Positions 46,980-58,872 of a stretch of DNA of 64,000 nucleotides are shown piece after piece. Origin of the DNA: Phaseolus vulgaris (lineage: Eukaryota > Streptophyta > Magnoliopsida > Fabales > Fabaceae); the NCBI RefSeq assembly GCF_000499845.2, contig NC_023753.2, positions 6,284,791 through 6,348,790 of the forward strand, read 5' to 3'. Under the pieces are notes generated by a model that was given only the letters and a program-made list of their open reading frames with translations, was not told where the DNA came from and searched no databases. How positions within the stretch are numbered: position 1 is the first letter of the stretch; each line of letters starts with the position of its first letter. The position numbers and the translations under genes were made by a program.

Positions 46980-47990
46980 ATTTAAGATACATAACTTATA
47001 TAATTGAATTAGTTATAGGTTACTATTTATTTATTTTAAGTTACTAATATAAGGTTCATTTATATCTAATGTATTCCTAGTTATAAGTTACTATTTATTT
47101 TAATAAGTTACGTATAAAATTCATTTATATTTAAGAATGTTTTTTAATGCATTTCTAATTGTCTGAATTTATGAATAAAAATAAGTAGGTGATAACTCTT
47201 TCCTTTTTGTTATCCAATAAAACTTCTAGATATACATAATAAAACAATATAATTATATATTTTTAATTAATATCAATATTAATACAATATTAAAGTGTAT
47301 GATTGTGTATAAATACTAATTGTAAAAAACAAACTAGACATCCAACAAGTATATATTAATCCGTACAAAATTGAACTCCAAATGATGATGTTTGATAAAA
47401 ACTGATGATCCAAATTTTTGCATCTCACTTGTTTTTCATTTTAATTGTATATTTTGTATTTATACAAATTACTTATTTTAATTTGTTTTTATCTATTTAC
47501 TAACAAAATTAACTTTTTTAAATATGAGTAAACTTAGCATATTTTATATAATACACATAAATAAGAACTATAGATTACTAGTCATTATAAAATTTATTTA
47601 TATCTTATAATATTATTTATAAGTTAGTAATATAAAAATTTATTTATATCTCATAATATTATTTAATTTAATGTATTTTTAATTGTAATTTAAAAATAGC
47701 TATAAATAGGTGATAATTTTTCATTTTTTTATTATCCCATAGAACTTTTAGATTTACATAACAAAACAATAGAAATTACATACAATTTTTAATTAATATT
47801 AATATCAATACAATATTAATGAATCTGAATAAGTAATAATTATAAAACTAAAAAACTAGACTTGAAACAAGTATATAATAATCTATATATTTAAATTTTT
47901 TACATATAGATTAATCATTATTATTATAAAAGTTTGCATATTAGACATCACTATTCAACTTGACATTTCAACTAGACTGATACGTCAAGT
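46980..47990. repeat. AT-rich DNA with a diverged duplication of about 530-560 bp
   Basis: Sequence around 47040-47360 (GTTACTAATATAAGGTTCATTTATATC, then TAGGTGATAACTCTTTCC) is repeated in weaker form at 47570-47890 and also resembles 28240-28360. No gene. Confidence 0.5.
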
Positions 47991-47999
47991 AACAACTAT

Positions 48000-50212
48000 C
48001 AATTTGTCATCACATGAAAAAAATATTATTAAAAAAAAGAAAAAAAAATACAAAAAAATATGGAAGGGATGTTGATTTATCTCGACAAGTGTACCGAATC
48101 AACTGTAATATAGTACTCTTTAAAGTACGAATGTCAAACCCACATGAAACAATTCTAATTAAAATATTCTGTTATAAAACTCATCGATTACGAAACATCC
48201 ACCGAACATTAGTCCTAGCAGTAAACGCAACACAAATCAAGGCAGAATCACGTAAGTCCCATCTGTTGAGCTTCCTCCTTCAAGAAACACTGAAAAAACA
48301 CCAATAAATTCTCTCATACTCCCACGAAAAATACTTCCACAAGTAGCAAGACCAGGATACCCCTAACAGCCCCATTAGTGTTAATTTTAACCCAACCTAG
48401 TGAAGGAAATTTTCATCTAACAGAAAGAGGACGAAAAACTTTACCACTACGAGTCTTAATACTAAAAAACTTAATCACGTTAAAATCCAACATATCATTC
48501 TTCATTGAAGCTTTAGACGAATTTCCCACTAGACAAGTTAAATCTTTAATTACCGAAATAGCCTTAGAAACCTCAATTTTATCCTGAAATCTAGAATAAT
48601 TCCTCATTACACCATATCATTCACATAGAAAAGGTTATCACAGCAAGCTTAATCAATTTAACCAAAGGACTACCATCACTCTTAATAAAAGAAAGAATAT
48701 CATCCTTGTTAGAGAAATGAGAAGTAAGAAAAATTTGTCGAACCCAACTCCAAATATGTAATGCATTATAACATTCAAAAAATAGATGTTGAATAAATTA
48801 TTCATGCTTTTCACAAAGCGTACACATAGAACATATATGCAAACCCTTATTCCAAATATGCTGATATGTAGGAAGTCGCCCATGAAAATTTTTCAGAGTA
48901 CTAGAGTTTTGGAAGGCGGAATAGATGAAGACCAAATGAATATACCCCTACAACATGGAACTCCTGGTTCCAAGAAAAAAGTCCTAGCCGATTTAGAGTG
49001 AAACGACCAGACTCATCTAGAATCCAATTAGGAATATTTTGTTCCTCTCTAACCATGATATGATTAAAAAAATGAGGCATCTGCTGTAAAGATAAGGGAA
49101 TATTCCAATCACAACCAGACCAAAATTGAGAGACTGTATCCGGAATGCTAGCCCCATTAGATAACCCTACAATATTTGTTAAAGAAGTAGTAGAACACCA
49201 TTTATCATTCCAGAAATTAATAAAAGAACCTGTACCAACAGTCCAAGAAGCATAATCAAGTATGGTAGAATAAAATTGCTTAATTCCAAGCCAAAGAGAG
49301 GAGGATCTATAAACCATTCTAAACTCATACTTTGACTTAAGAACTCTGGCTTTCAAGAGTAAAGACCAAGGTTTGTTGCTATAAGCAAAGTTCCAAGCAA
49401 GCTTAAGAAGATATGCATTATTTTCATGATGAAGAATAATAATATTCAAGCCTCCATCCTCAAGAGGTGAACCAATTTTCGCCCAATTAACAGTAACAAT
49501 ACCTTTTTTCAGAATATCACCAGTCCAAATAATATTCCGACCAGTACAAATAAAATTTTGACACCACTGCTCAACTTGTTTAATAAGTGAAATAGGTCAT
49601 TTATACATATTAAAACTATAAGTTAGAAATCCAGTAATCACTGTATTGATCGGCTAACTCTGACCCATCATGCTAAGAGATTTACCTTTCCAAGATGCTA
49701 GCTTCAATTTGACTTTATCAGCCAAAGGTTGAAGAAATCGACACTTTGGAGCACCAACAAAGATAGACACTCCTAAATAATTGAAAGGCAAACAACCATG
49801 ACTACAAGATATAATATTTTGAATTTTTGTGACAAATCTTGGAGAATTATCCATGGTGAATAAACTACTTTTAGAGTTATTAATATATTGACCAGAAAAA
49901 ACACCATATGTTTTAAGAAAAGTACTCAAATTTCGAAGAGACTTAATATCCCCTACAAAAAATAAAAATGTCATCAGCATACAAAATATGAGAAGGAGTG
50001 AGATAACTTTGCGGACTGGACATATTTAAAATATTCTTATCATTCACAAGCTTAAAGATACCTCTACTAAGAACTTCCTCTGCAAGATAGAAAAGTAAAA
50101 GAGACAATGAATCACCTTTTCTTACACCTCAACTGCAGGGAAAAAAACCCACCAAACTACCACTTATTCTGATAAAAAGCATAGTTGAACGGAGAATTGT
50201 ACTAATCCAAAT
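48000..50212 (-). mobile_element. LINE (non-LTR retrotransposon) fragment, L1-like, decayed
   Basis: On the minus strand, reverse transcriptase C-terminal sequence is visible: YADD at 49981-49970, then a frame break, then GCLPFNYLGVSIFVGAPKCR and LASWKGKSLSMMGQS (49980-49654), followed by the zf-RVT-like region WTVGTGSFINFWNDKWC and SGRFTL (49449-48901). There are several frameshifts and stops. The 5' part (endonuclease, RT fingers) is missing. The right edge joins CLE-block sequence at 50213. The left (3') boundary is uncertain and I saw no clear poly-A tail. Confidence 0.8.
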
Positions 50213-50376
50213 TTGACTGTTATAATTTTAATTATTAAAAATGAAAACAAATGTTAAAGAAATAATTTTGACATTACAGTATATATAAAATTTTACATAT
50301 GAAAAGAAATATAATTTTGATATTTCACACATGTCATGCATGAGTCAGAATTACGTACCTATCTAAATTTTTTCAT

Positions 50377-50384
50377 TATAAATA
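50377..50384 (+). promoter_or_regulatory. TATA box upstream of the 50.5-kb CLE pseudogene
   Basis: CATTATAAATAACTTG retained as in the intact copies, so the promoter could still be active although the coding region is broken. Confidence 0.55.
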
Positions 50385-50474
50385 ACTTGTCACAAAATTT
50401 TGTTTTAACATATTCTCATTAATAATATTTTACTATTTTCAAGTTTTAACTCCTATTCATCATCTATTAGAATC

Positions 50475-50727
50475 GTGAGTGTTCCAAAACTATCTTCCTT
50501 TGTTCTTTTTCTCATCATTTCTCTCTCTTTGGTATCATATTCATATTCAAATCTCTTCTAGATAGTTATACAAAATTTTGAAGAAAATCATCAAAAACAA
50601 AAGTTTCTTCTATGTTTGTTGAAAGTTATTATGCTACAATCTTCTCTTTGAAGGCAAAAAAAAGTTCAAGAAAAGTTATGACATTGATGGCCAAGTTCCT
50701 AATGGTCCAAATCATATTCATAATTGA
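50475..50727 (+). pseudogene. CLE pseudogene (start lost, frameshift, stop)
   Basis: Full-length relative of the plus-strand CLE genes. The ATG is GTG, a base is missing in the region after the signal peptide (CATATTCAAATCTC where relatives have CATATTCAACATCTC), and a TGA stands where GGA (Gly) is expected a few codons later. The C-terminal coding sequence still reads GQVPNGPNHIHN, with Gly for Arg1 and His for Pro9. At least three disabling changes make this a pseudogene rather than a sequencing error. Confidence 0.88.
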
Positions 50728-52200
50728 TACCATTTTACTCATGCCTCTTGATTATTGATGATGATGAGTATTTTAATGAAATAAGAATTACTATTCTCAT
50801 GAAAAATATGTCATTTTTTATTTTATTATAATAAAGCATATTATATATATGTGAACAAATAAATTTTCATACTATGTTATATGTTACCACATAAATTTTC
50901 ACTCCAAATATATTTTCTTAATTTTGTTAAAATTGGTGTCATCGAATACATACTCCTATAATTTTTAAAAACAGAAAAAAAAAATATTTTTTAATTAATA
51001 TTAATATTAACTTAATATTAAAGTGTATGAATGTGTATAAATAATAATTGTAAAAGTGAAACTAGACCTAAAATAAGTATATATTAATCCATCCAAATTG
51101 ATAATTGAATTGCAGATGATAATGTTTGACTCGTGATTTTGATAAAGATTGACTATCCAAATCTTTTTCATCTCACTTATATCATTTTAATTGTATATTT
51201 TCTATCTCACTTGTATATTTATGTTATTTGTTTTAATTTGTTCTATCCATAAAGGTAAAGATACTTTTGAAATAATAACACTTAATATAATTTAAAAAAA
51301 ATGAATTTTGTTTATATTTCAGTTCACATTTTTATATTTGAGAATCCGAAAAAAGTATAATATTTTGTTTATCATGTTATTATACTATTAAAGTTTTTCT
51401 TTAAGAAAAATAAACACCAAAGTTAATTGAGTTAAAGAAATTAATTTATATATTTTATTAAACAAGTTATTCAACTCATAAAGTTATTAAATTATTCAAT
51501 GGTACTATAAATAAAGTAAAACTAGCTTTTAATATATACTTAACATGGTAAATGAAAATAGCAAAGAACATAGTAGTCGTGTAGCTTTTTTTTCTTTCTT
51601 TGTTCTTAATTTTCTTTTTTTCATTTCTCATTCTACACATCATCACCACCCTTAACGAGAAATTAAGTAACAATTTTACTCGAACAAATTCTTAAACAAA
51701 ATAAATTTATATTTGTTTTAAATATTTTTTATTTTTTATTTTTTTAAAATTTAATCATCAATCTTAATAAGATGAGTCGAGAAATCAACTTATCATATTA
51801 TATACAAAATAATTTAAACAAAACAGTTCAGAAGTTAATTAATTAATTAAAATATTATTATTTAAATAAATAATTATACAGCTGTTTCAGAGTTATCTTT
51901 AATTAAATAATTAATTATATATCATAATAACACAACAGTTATTTTGTTTGATACATTTATTTGTCTGTGAATATAGTTATATTATTATGGAAAATATGTG
52001 TTTTAACTTATTATCAATAATAATTAAATAATGTGTTCCAGTTATTTAATTTACATTAATTACATAAAAAGACTTAGACTGCTATACTTTCAATTATTAA
52101 AAGCGTAAACAAATGTTAAAGAAATAATTGTGACATTAAAGTATATAAAATTTCACAGTGCGACATTTAATACATCTGAGTCAGCTTCGTAGCTATCTTA
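50728..52200. other. CLE-block flank with diverged LTR relict
   Basis: 50728-50970 is CLE 3' flank. 51340-51800 matches 32930-33330, including a highly diverged start of the gypsy-family LTR (TTAACATGGTAAATGAAAATAGC onward). 51820-51965 matches 35680-35807 and 56270-56360. No gene. Confidence 0.55.
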
Positions 52201-52212
52201 CTTTTTTTTCAT

Positions 52213-52220
52213 TATAAATA
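52213..52220 (+). promoter_or_regulatory. TATA box of CLE copy 4
   Basis: CATTATAAATAACTTGCC, about 93 bp before the ATG. Confidence 0.7.
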
Positions 52221-52312
52221 ACTTGCCATAGCATTATTTTATTTCACCATATCCACACTAAAACATTTTCTTATTTTCCAGTTTTAACTCTTGTTCATCA
52301 TCTTACACCATC

Positions 52313-52567
52313 ATGAGTGCTCCAAAACTCTCAGCCTTCGTTCTATTTCTCATCATTTCTCTCTCTTTGGTATCAAATTCATATGCAACTTCTCGTTTAG
52401 ATAGTTCTACAAAGTTGGGAAGAAAATTATCAGAAGCAAAAGTTTCTTCTATGTCTGTTGAGAGTTATCTCTCATCTCTGAAGTCAGCAAGATCGAACAA
52501 ATATTATGGCAGTAACAAAAAAGTTCCTAATGGTCCAGATCCTATTCATAATCCCCCAAATATTTGA
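52313..52567 (+). CDS. CLE: CLE peptide precursor (copy 4, 84 aa, with C-terminal tail)
   Basis: Signal peptide at about residues 1-25 (LSAFVLFLIISLSLVSNSYA), propeptide TSRLDSSTKLGRKLSEAK, a linker shorter than in copy 2, then KKVPNGPDPIHN (residues 69-80) followed by the tail PPNI. Lys1, Asn5 and Asp8 differ from the most common dodecamer but are all seen in CLE peptides (Asp8 as in CLV3). The tail would have to be trimmed to release a standard 12-residue peptide. Upstream block, TATA box and leader are shared with copies 2 and 5. Intronless and intact. Confidence 0.9.
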   Translation: MSAPKLSAFVLFLIISLSLVSNSYATSRLDSSTKLGRKLSEAKVSSMSVESYLSSLKSARSNKYYGSNKKVPNGPDPIHNPPNI

Positions 52568-53141
52568 TATCATTTTGTATTCATGATAATGAACATTTTA
52601 ATAAAATAAGAGTTATTATTCTCATGAAAAATATGTCATTTTTTAATTTTATAATAATAAAGCATATTATATATTTATATGTGAATAAATAAATTTTCAT
52701 ACTATTTTATATGTTACCGCATATATTTCACTCCAAGTTTATCCTCTTAATTTTGTTAAATTTAGTGTCATCCAATACATACTCCTATAATTTTTTTTAA
52801 AATGAGAAAAATAGTACACTAAATTTATAATCTAATGTAAAAATACTCAATTCAGTAACAGCAGTTTATTATCTTATAAAAACTCAATTAAAATATTAAT
52901 AGGAGATTATATTATGTTGATAACAAGATATTACATAATTTTATGGAGTTATTTAGGTCGATGCACTTGTTAGATATTGTAAAAAAATAATTAATAATTT
53001 AAAAATAATTTTATTTGTACATAATAATATATATTTGAAGATAAATATCTATTTAAAAAAATATATTATCTTGTTATTTATAATCACAAATTTTTTAAAA
53101 ATAATTTAAAATTATTTTAAAAATTGTTTTTTATTGTTATT
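52568..53141. other. CLE-block 3' flank
   Basis: Matches 43806-44340 and 57000-57480 (AAATTTATAATCTAATGTAAAA, CAGTAACAGCAG). No gene. Confidence 0.65.
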
Positions 53142-53690
53142 TTAATTATATATAAATGAGTCCCATTTAATTGCTATAAATTGTTTTCGTATTTTATTCT
53201 TTTTTTTAATATTTTGTTTTATTAATTTATTTTGGTTATTTGGATATTTTATAATTTTAGAAGTTAATAAAACAGTTTTTTAATTTTTAAATAATATTTT
53301 ATTTTATTTGTTGTTACTTAACTGGTTGGAGAGTGGAGAGATAATACATTTTTCTGTTTTAAACTGTTATTCTTCTCTATTAAATAAAAATTAAAGATAT
53401 TTGTTAATATTTGTTGCTATGGACCGCATTAACAGCATTAACCGGAGAGTGTAGAGATTTGTACGTTACTTTTCTTTTTTTAAACTAATCTTCTTCTCTA
53501 TTATTAAGATATTTGTTGTGTTGTCCTCCTTCACTAGGTTTGTTTTTGCTCACACTCACCAAAAACCTCCGGAGTCATCTGATGGGAACACCACCACTTC
53601 TACCATCAGATGACATTGTTGTACAAAAATGATATATTGTTTGGGATATTAAAAAATTATTCAAAGCGCATCAATCCAAGTTTTGCATAG
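53142..53690 (+). mobile_element. Third Helitron-like relict
   Basis: ATATATAAATGAGTCCCATTTAATTGC and the following TATTTTATTC...ATTTTGTTTTATT parallel the left end of the Helitron-like copies at 25188 and 34109. The right end was not identified. It includes a perfect 12-bp stem hairpin at 53574-53614. Confidence 0.4.
53574..53614. other. Perfect 12-bp hairpin
   Basis: GTCATCTGATGG (53574-53585) and its exact inverse CCATCAGATGAC (53603-53614) are separated by 17 bases. Confidence 0.85.
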
Positions 53691-53704
53691 AGGAAGAAGA
53701 CTTG

Positions 53705-53840
53705 ATAGATATCAATTTAGAAACTATTTAACAATAATACAAACTAATTTAGAAACCAATTTTTTTTTAATCTCTAAAATTATCTCTAATTTAGTCACTA
53801 TAACAATTAATTATTTTTTGTCTCTAAATTTGTTTCTATT
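53705..53840. mobile_element. Truncated CACTA-MITE relict
   Basis: ATTTAGAAACTATTTAACAATAATA through TTTGTTTCTATTT aligns with the right half of the MITE at 30284-30686 (about 30520-30670). Both terminal sequences are missing. Confidence 0.75.
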
Positions 53841-54149
53841 TAGTAAAAATAAAATAATTAATATAATTACTTAAAAGTAGAGATATTACAATGATTTTTA
53901 ATAAAACTTGTATAATACGTGTCTTCTGAAATATTTCAACATATTTATTTCTTTATGATTTATTTAATATTTATATATGATTTATATGTATGTGTTCATG
54001 TGTCTAGCAAATATAGATGATGAATGGTGTGACATTATGAATTTATTTATTAAATTGAATAAATTTAAAATTTATCTTGATAATTTCTTTTAATAACTTA
54101 TCTTCATATTTATTTCTCATTTAATAACCTAATATAAATGTACTTTGTA

Positions 54150-55705
54150 TGTAACACTCCGGAAAATAACATCTAACTATTACAATACAGTTTCTACATA
54201 TTTCTATACAAGCATAGAGTTTTTCAAAACATTCCTAATACATGATTAGGACATATAGAAATACAAATATTTACAATATAAGATATCTTAGTCGTGTACT
54301 CGTGTACGTAGTAGAGTGATCAAACACCCTAAAGCTCTTCAGATCCTCAAACACCTATAAGATCATCTACTCGTGTACGTAGTAGAGTGATCGCAGTTCA
54401 AACACAACAAGAAAAGAAGGGGAAGCTAGTGAAAGAAAAATTTTATAATATACACAATTAAATCAAAAGAAAAAACCAAGTTACATGATCAATTTCTCAA
54501 ATTATTCAATCTTCTTCAAATCTCAACAATAAAATGATCTCATAGATCTCACATGGATCTACACATTCAGAATATTCAACAAGCAACGTCTTCTGGAAGA
54601 CGTGTATTAAGTAATTCTTACCAGAGACTAACACCTGATCCAAAGATTACCAGCGAATGATCAGGGTAAGTTCAATACAACTCAAGCCGTGCATTTCATA
54701 TGTCACGGTGTGCATGAACTCCCCCATCAGCTTCTCACCACCTGATATCTTAGTCTATGTGACTTAGATCATTAGTGAAGCTCGGAGATCTCTGTTACCA
54801 CATAGGCATCAATACTTAATACACATCAAACATCACTCCATACATTATCCCAAATGTATGAATTCAATTCCATACCATTTCGTCATACAATATCATTCAA
54901 AAAGTGATCCACAATATTCAAAAGCGTAATTAACATAAAAAAAACAACACTTAAATATTAAACCATCAAAATATAATATTTTTACAAATTTAAATAATAT
55001 ATAAACAAACAACCCAATATATAAACACACAACCCAATATATAAACACACAACCCAATATTTAAACACAGAACCCAATATTTAAACACAGAACCCAATAT
55101 TTAAACACACAACATCCCTGCAAGAAAAATTGAATATTGGGACCACGTCCCTTCCGCATTCAGATCTTTTATCCTAGGATGCTATTAAAAATTAAATTTA
55201 GCTTCCCTTACCTCAATTGTTTGCTTTCCAAACAACTTCTAAAATTTTATTCCCCACAATCTGGATAAGTTTCAAGATTTACGGGTCTAATACAAGTTAT
55301 CCAAACAGAACAAAAATTTAGTATATAATAGAATAAGTTGAGAGGATTAAACTTCTCAACTGACCCCGCCAAGATTGATGACTAAATCCTAAGGAAAAAC
55401 CAAGAACAAAGGATATTTAGAGTAAAAATGAACTTACTCTGTTTGAAAATCTGATCAGGTAGAAATGTTCTTTAACTCGCCAGCTACAACCGATCAGATT
55501 CTAAAATAGATGAAGTTTGGAAGAGAAAATTAAAAGAGAGGGAGAGAACAGAATATGAAGAGAGAGAAAAGTTTTGTGCGTAAATAGACTCATGTGCAAG
55601 CTTTGGAATATGTATATATGTAACTAGTAAGTGGGGCTTTTAGTTTTAGTTTGTTCACATCCTTTATTGGGTCTTAGACTCTTCGGTACTTTTTTGTGTG
55701 TTACA
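54150..55705 (-). repeat. Solo LTR of the gypsy family, inverted
   Basis: The reverse complement aligns with the LTRs at 35808 and 41875 over most of its length; for example CTGATCCAAAGATTACCAGC mirrors the +strand GCTGGTAATCTTTGGATCAG. Edges are TGTAACACTCC and GTGTGTTACA, and there is no internal gag-pol. It is more diverged than the two intact LTRs and carries internal tandem expansions. The flanking bases TTGTA and TACAA are inverted, not direct, so no target duplication is confirmed. Confidence 0.85.
55011..55110. repeat. 20-bp tandem repeat, five units, within the solo LTR
   Basis: AACCCAATATATAAACACAC and near variants repeat five times. The corresponding place in the other LTRs (about 42450) has the unit once, so this is an expansion private to this copy. 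Confidence 0.93.
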
Positions 55706-56630
55706 TACAAGGTGGATTGTCATTTAAAATAATTTTAATTATAAAAATCACAAATGAATATTTGTTTCAGTTGATTAACTAGATAGTTCTAATAAATTAA
55801 TTAACACAAATCTTTCGTGGTATTATAAGTATTACAATAATAAAAAATATTACAAAAGTAAGAAATAATTTAAACAGAACAGAAAATAAGTGACTTTAGA
55901 ATATATATAATTCATAAGTTAATTAATTAATTAAAATATTTATTTTATTTTATTTAAAATTATATATTAAATTAGAATAAATATTTCCTTTTTCATTAAA
56001 ATTATTTTTTTATTATTATTATTTTTTGAAAACTTATAACTGTAACGGTTATATGAAGAAAAGTTGTTTTAATTAAATACTCTAAATTAGTTAAATATTT
56101 ATATTATAGTTGTAACAATTATACTTAGTCAAAATTTTACTTAGTCTAAACTGAATGAAAACTATTTTAAAAGGAAAAAAATATACATAAATAATGAGTT
56201 AATTAAATTCATTCATATTTTTCTTTTATTTAACTTATAATACATATATATAATTATTCAAATAAATAATTAAACGTCTGTTTTAGAGCTATCTTTAATT
56301 AAATAATTAATTATAAATCATAATAATACCACAGTTATTTTCCTTGATACATTTTTAACTATTTGTCTGTGATTATAGTTATATTATTATTATGAAAAAT
56401 ATGTATTTTAATTTATTATTAATAATTAAATAATGTGTGGCAGTTATTTAATTTACAATAATTAATTAAAAAATAATTTAACTGCTATAGTTTTACTTAT
56501 TAAAAATGAAGAGAAATGTTAAAGAAATAATTGTGACATTAAAGTATATAAATTTTTATAGGTGTTTCAGAGATAAATTTTGACGTATCACATGACATGC
56601 ATGAGTCAGAACTATGTACCTATCTCAAGT
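55706..56630. other. CLE-block upstream flank (Helitron-free version)
   Basis: 55710-55920 matches both sides of the 34.1-35.4-kb Helitron joined together, and 56270-56360 matches 35720-35807 and 51880-51965. 56500-56620 is the duplicated CLE upstream block, with CATGCATGAGTCAG at about 56597. No gene. Confidence 0.7.
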
Positions 56631-56637
56631 TTTTCAT

Positions 56638-56645
56638 TATAAATA
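56638..56645 (+). promoter_or_regulatory. TATA box of CLE copy 5
   Basis: CATTATAAATAACTTG, about 94 bp before the ATG at 56739. Confidence 0.7.
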
Positions 56646-56738
56646 ACTTGTCACTGAATTTTATTTCAACATATTCTCACTGATAATATTTTGTTATTTT
56701 CAAGTTTTAACACTTATTCATCATCATCTATTACAATC

Positions 56739-56987
56739 ATGAGTGTTCCAAAACTCTCTTTCTTTATTCTTCTCTTTCTTATCATCTTCGTATCACATTC
56801 ATATTCAACATCTCGCTTAGATAGTTATACAAATCTGGAAAGAAAATCACCAGAAACAATAGTTGAGAGTTATTATGCTATTCTCCCCTCTTTCAAGTCA
56901 GCAAAATTCAAGAAAAGTTATCATATTCACACCAAAGTTCCTACTGGCCCAAATCCTCGTCATAATATTGTTCCAAGTCCTCCATGA
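56739..56987 (+). CDS. CLE: CLE peptide precursor (copy 5, 82 aa, with C-terminal tail)
   Basis: The start is placed at MSVPKLS, which aligns with the other copies; the upstream in-frame Met at 56691 lies in the shared 5' leader. Signal peptide at about residues 1-22 (FFILLFLIIFVSHSYS), then TSRLDSYTNLERKSPET, a linker, and TKVPTGPNPRHN (residues 65-76) followed by IVPSPP. Thr1 and Arg10 are unusual: position 1 is normally Arg, Lys or His, and position 10 is Leu or Ile in most VPxGPNP-type peptides, although Arg10 occurs in the CLE1-7 type. The six-residue tail would need trimming. The frame is intact, so the gene is probably functional or recently so. Confidence 0.88.
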   Translation: MSVPKLSFFILLFLIIFVSHSYSTSRLDSYTNLERKSPETIVESYYAILPSFKSAKFKKSYHIHTKVPTGPNPRHNIVPSPP

Positions 56988-58872
56988 TGATGTGCATTTT
57001 AATGAAGTAAGAATTATACTACTCATGAAAAATATGTATTTTTCTTATAATAATAGAGCATATTATGTTAATGGCCTTTTCTTTTATTATTGGGCTTGGC
57101 CCATTTTATATTTTCTTAATTTTGTTAAAATTAGTGTCATCGAATACATGCTCCTATAATTTTAAAAAAATGAAAAAATTAAGAAAATGAGTACATTAAA
57201 TTTTTAATCTAATGTAAAAATACTCAATTCAGTAACAATAGTTTATTATCATATAAAAAGTCAATTACAATAATAATAGGAAATTATATATCACTGAAGT
57301 ATGTCGATAACAATATATTACATAAATTTATGGAGTTCATGATCTTTAGGTCGATGCACTGGTTAGATCGTTTTTTTTTATCAATATAATAATTTTAAAA
57401 TAATTTAGTTGTACATAATAATATGTATTTGAAAAAAAATATTTTAAAAAAATTAAAATATTATCTTGTTATTTATAACCACATATTTAAAAAAATAGTT
57501 TGTAAAACTTGTTTTTATTTTATATATATATATATATTCTCACAAAGTTATTGAATACTAAATTTTAAAGGAAGTATTTTGAATTGAAAAATTCTGGAGT
57601 TATATATAGAAAAAATAACATTTCTAATTTAGATGTATCTTTTTAGAGATAAAATAATTTTTTCGTTTCATTTATGGGGGTGTAGGAGAAGTCATGGAAG
57701 TGTAGGAAAAAAACAGCCCAATTTGATGCGTTGGTCTTTTGAATTGGGCTTCTTCATTTGTACCATCGGCATCACCCAATAGTTTTCCTTGTCTTTAACT
57801 GAAAGAATAAAATATCTCTCCCACTTTTTACACATATTTTGTTAATATCTTGTTCACTTTATTCAATAACTTTTTGATAATTTTATGAAATTTTTAAAAA
57901 AAAAAGTTCTTAGAACCATTCCAATACAAATTACCTGTTTTATCATTTGAAAAAATGAAAAGGAATTATTTACATCTATTTTCTTTATCTACATATACAT
58001 TGTATTATTCTTTACAAAGAATTTAATATAAATACACTGATATTATATTAAGTAATCAACACTATTATTCGATTGCATTTATTATATATGATAAATTTAT
58101 TTAATTTTATAATCACTTGAGGAAGATAATACAAAACTTTACATTGAGCATGAATAAAAATGAAACTCTAATTTGGAATGTCATTATTGGAGTGGCTGCT
58201 AATAATGACTTATAAAAAGTCAATATTGGTGGTACTTGAACTAAGAACCAGATATATTGCACTTAAAAATATAGAACCCAGTTATTAAACAGATGAAATG
58301 TTTGCAAGGAAAGAAATTTGGTCAACGGAGAGAAAAACATTCTGAGGCTACAATGTACACGGCAGATAATAAATCCAAAGGGTTAGAAGAAACTGCTACA
58401 TAGGTCAAATCAAAATAACTTTGATGGCATGAAAACAAACCCACAAACAACGTTAACATTTGCTATGTGAAAAAGTCTTTAGCCACTGTTAGTTTCTGGA
58501 CTTCCCAAGTAGTGTAGAAACATGAGAAAATCGATAATATTTGGAATTAAAGTTAAGATGATACGTGGAATGAAGAATCCATCAAAGAATATATATAAAA
58601 ATCACAGAAGTCACTGAAATCTTGGTATAATAAGACTGGGAAAGAATCCATAACTTCAATATGATTACAAGATACAGCAAATACATACGTATTCAGCCAG
58701 AGAGACCAAAATCACAAATTTGATAGCTAGTTTTCTACAACACTATGATCACTTAAGAACACTTACTCAGGAACTTGCACTATCTAAAATTGACAAGTAG
58801 TTTTAATTTCATGACTACTAACTCTTAGTTTATTTATATGCATGCCATCAAGAACCTTGTATATGTATGTGA
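56988..58872. other. CLE-block 3' flank, then intergenic DNA
   Basis: 56988-57480 is the duplicated 3' flank. From about 57500 to 58870 there is no supported gene or delimited element; the part nearest 58872 is probably 3' UTR of the minus-strand CLE copy 6. Confidence 0.55.

Noticed and set aside
54145..55710. 5-bp target duplication of the solo LTR
   Set aside because: TTGTA and TACAA are inverted copies, extending the LTR's own terminal symmetry, not a direct duplication.
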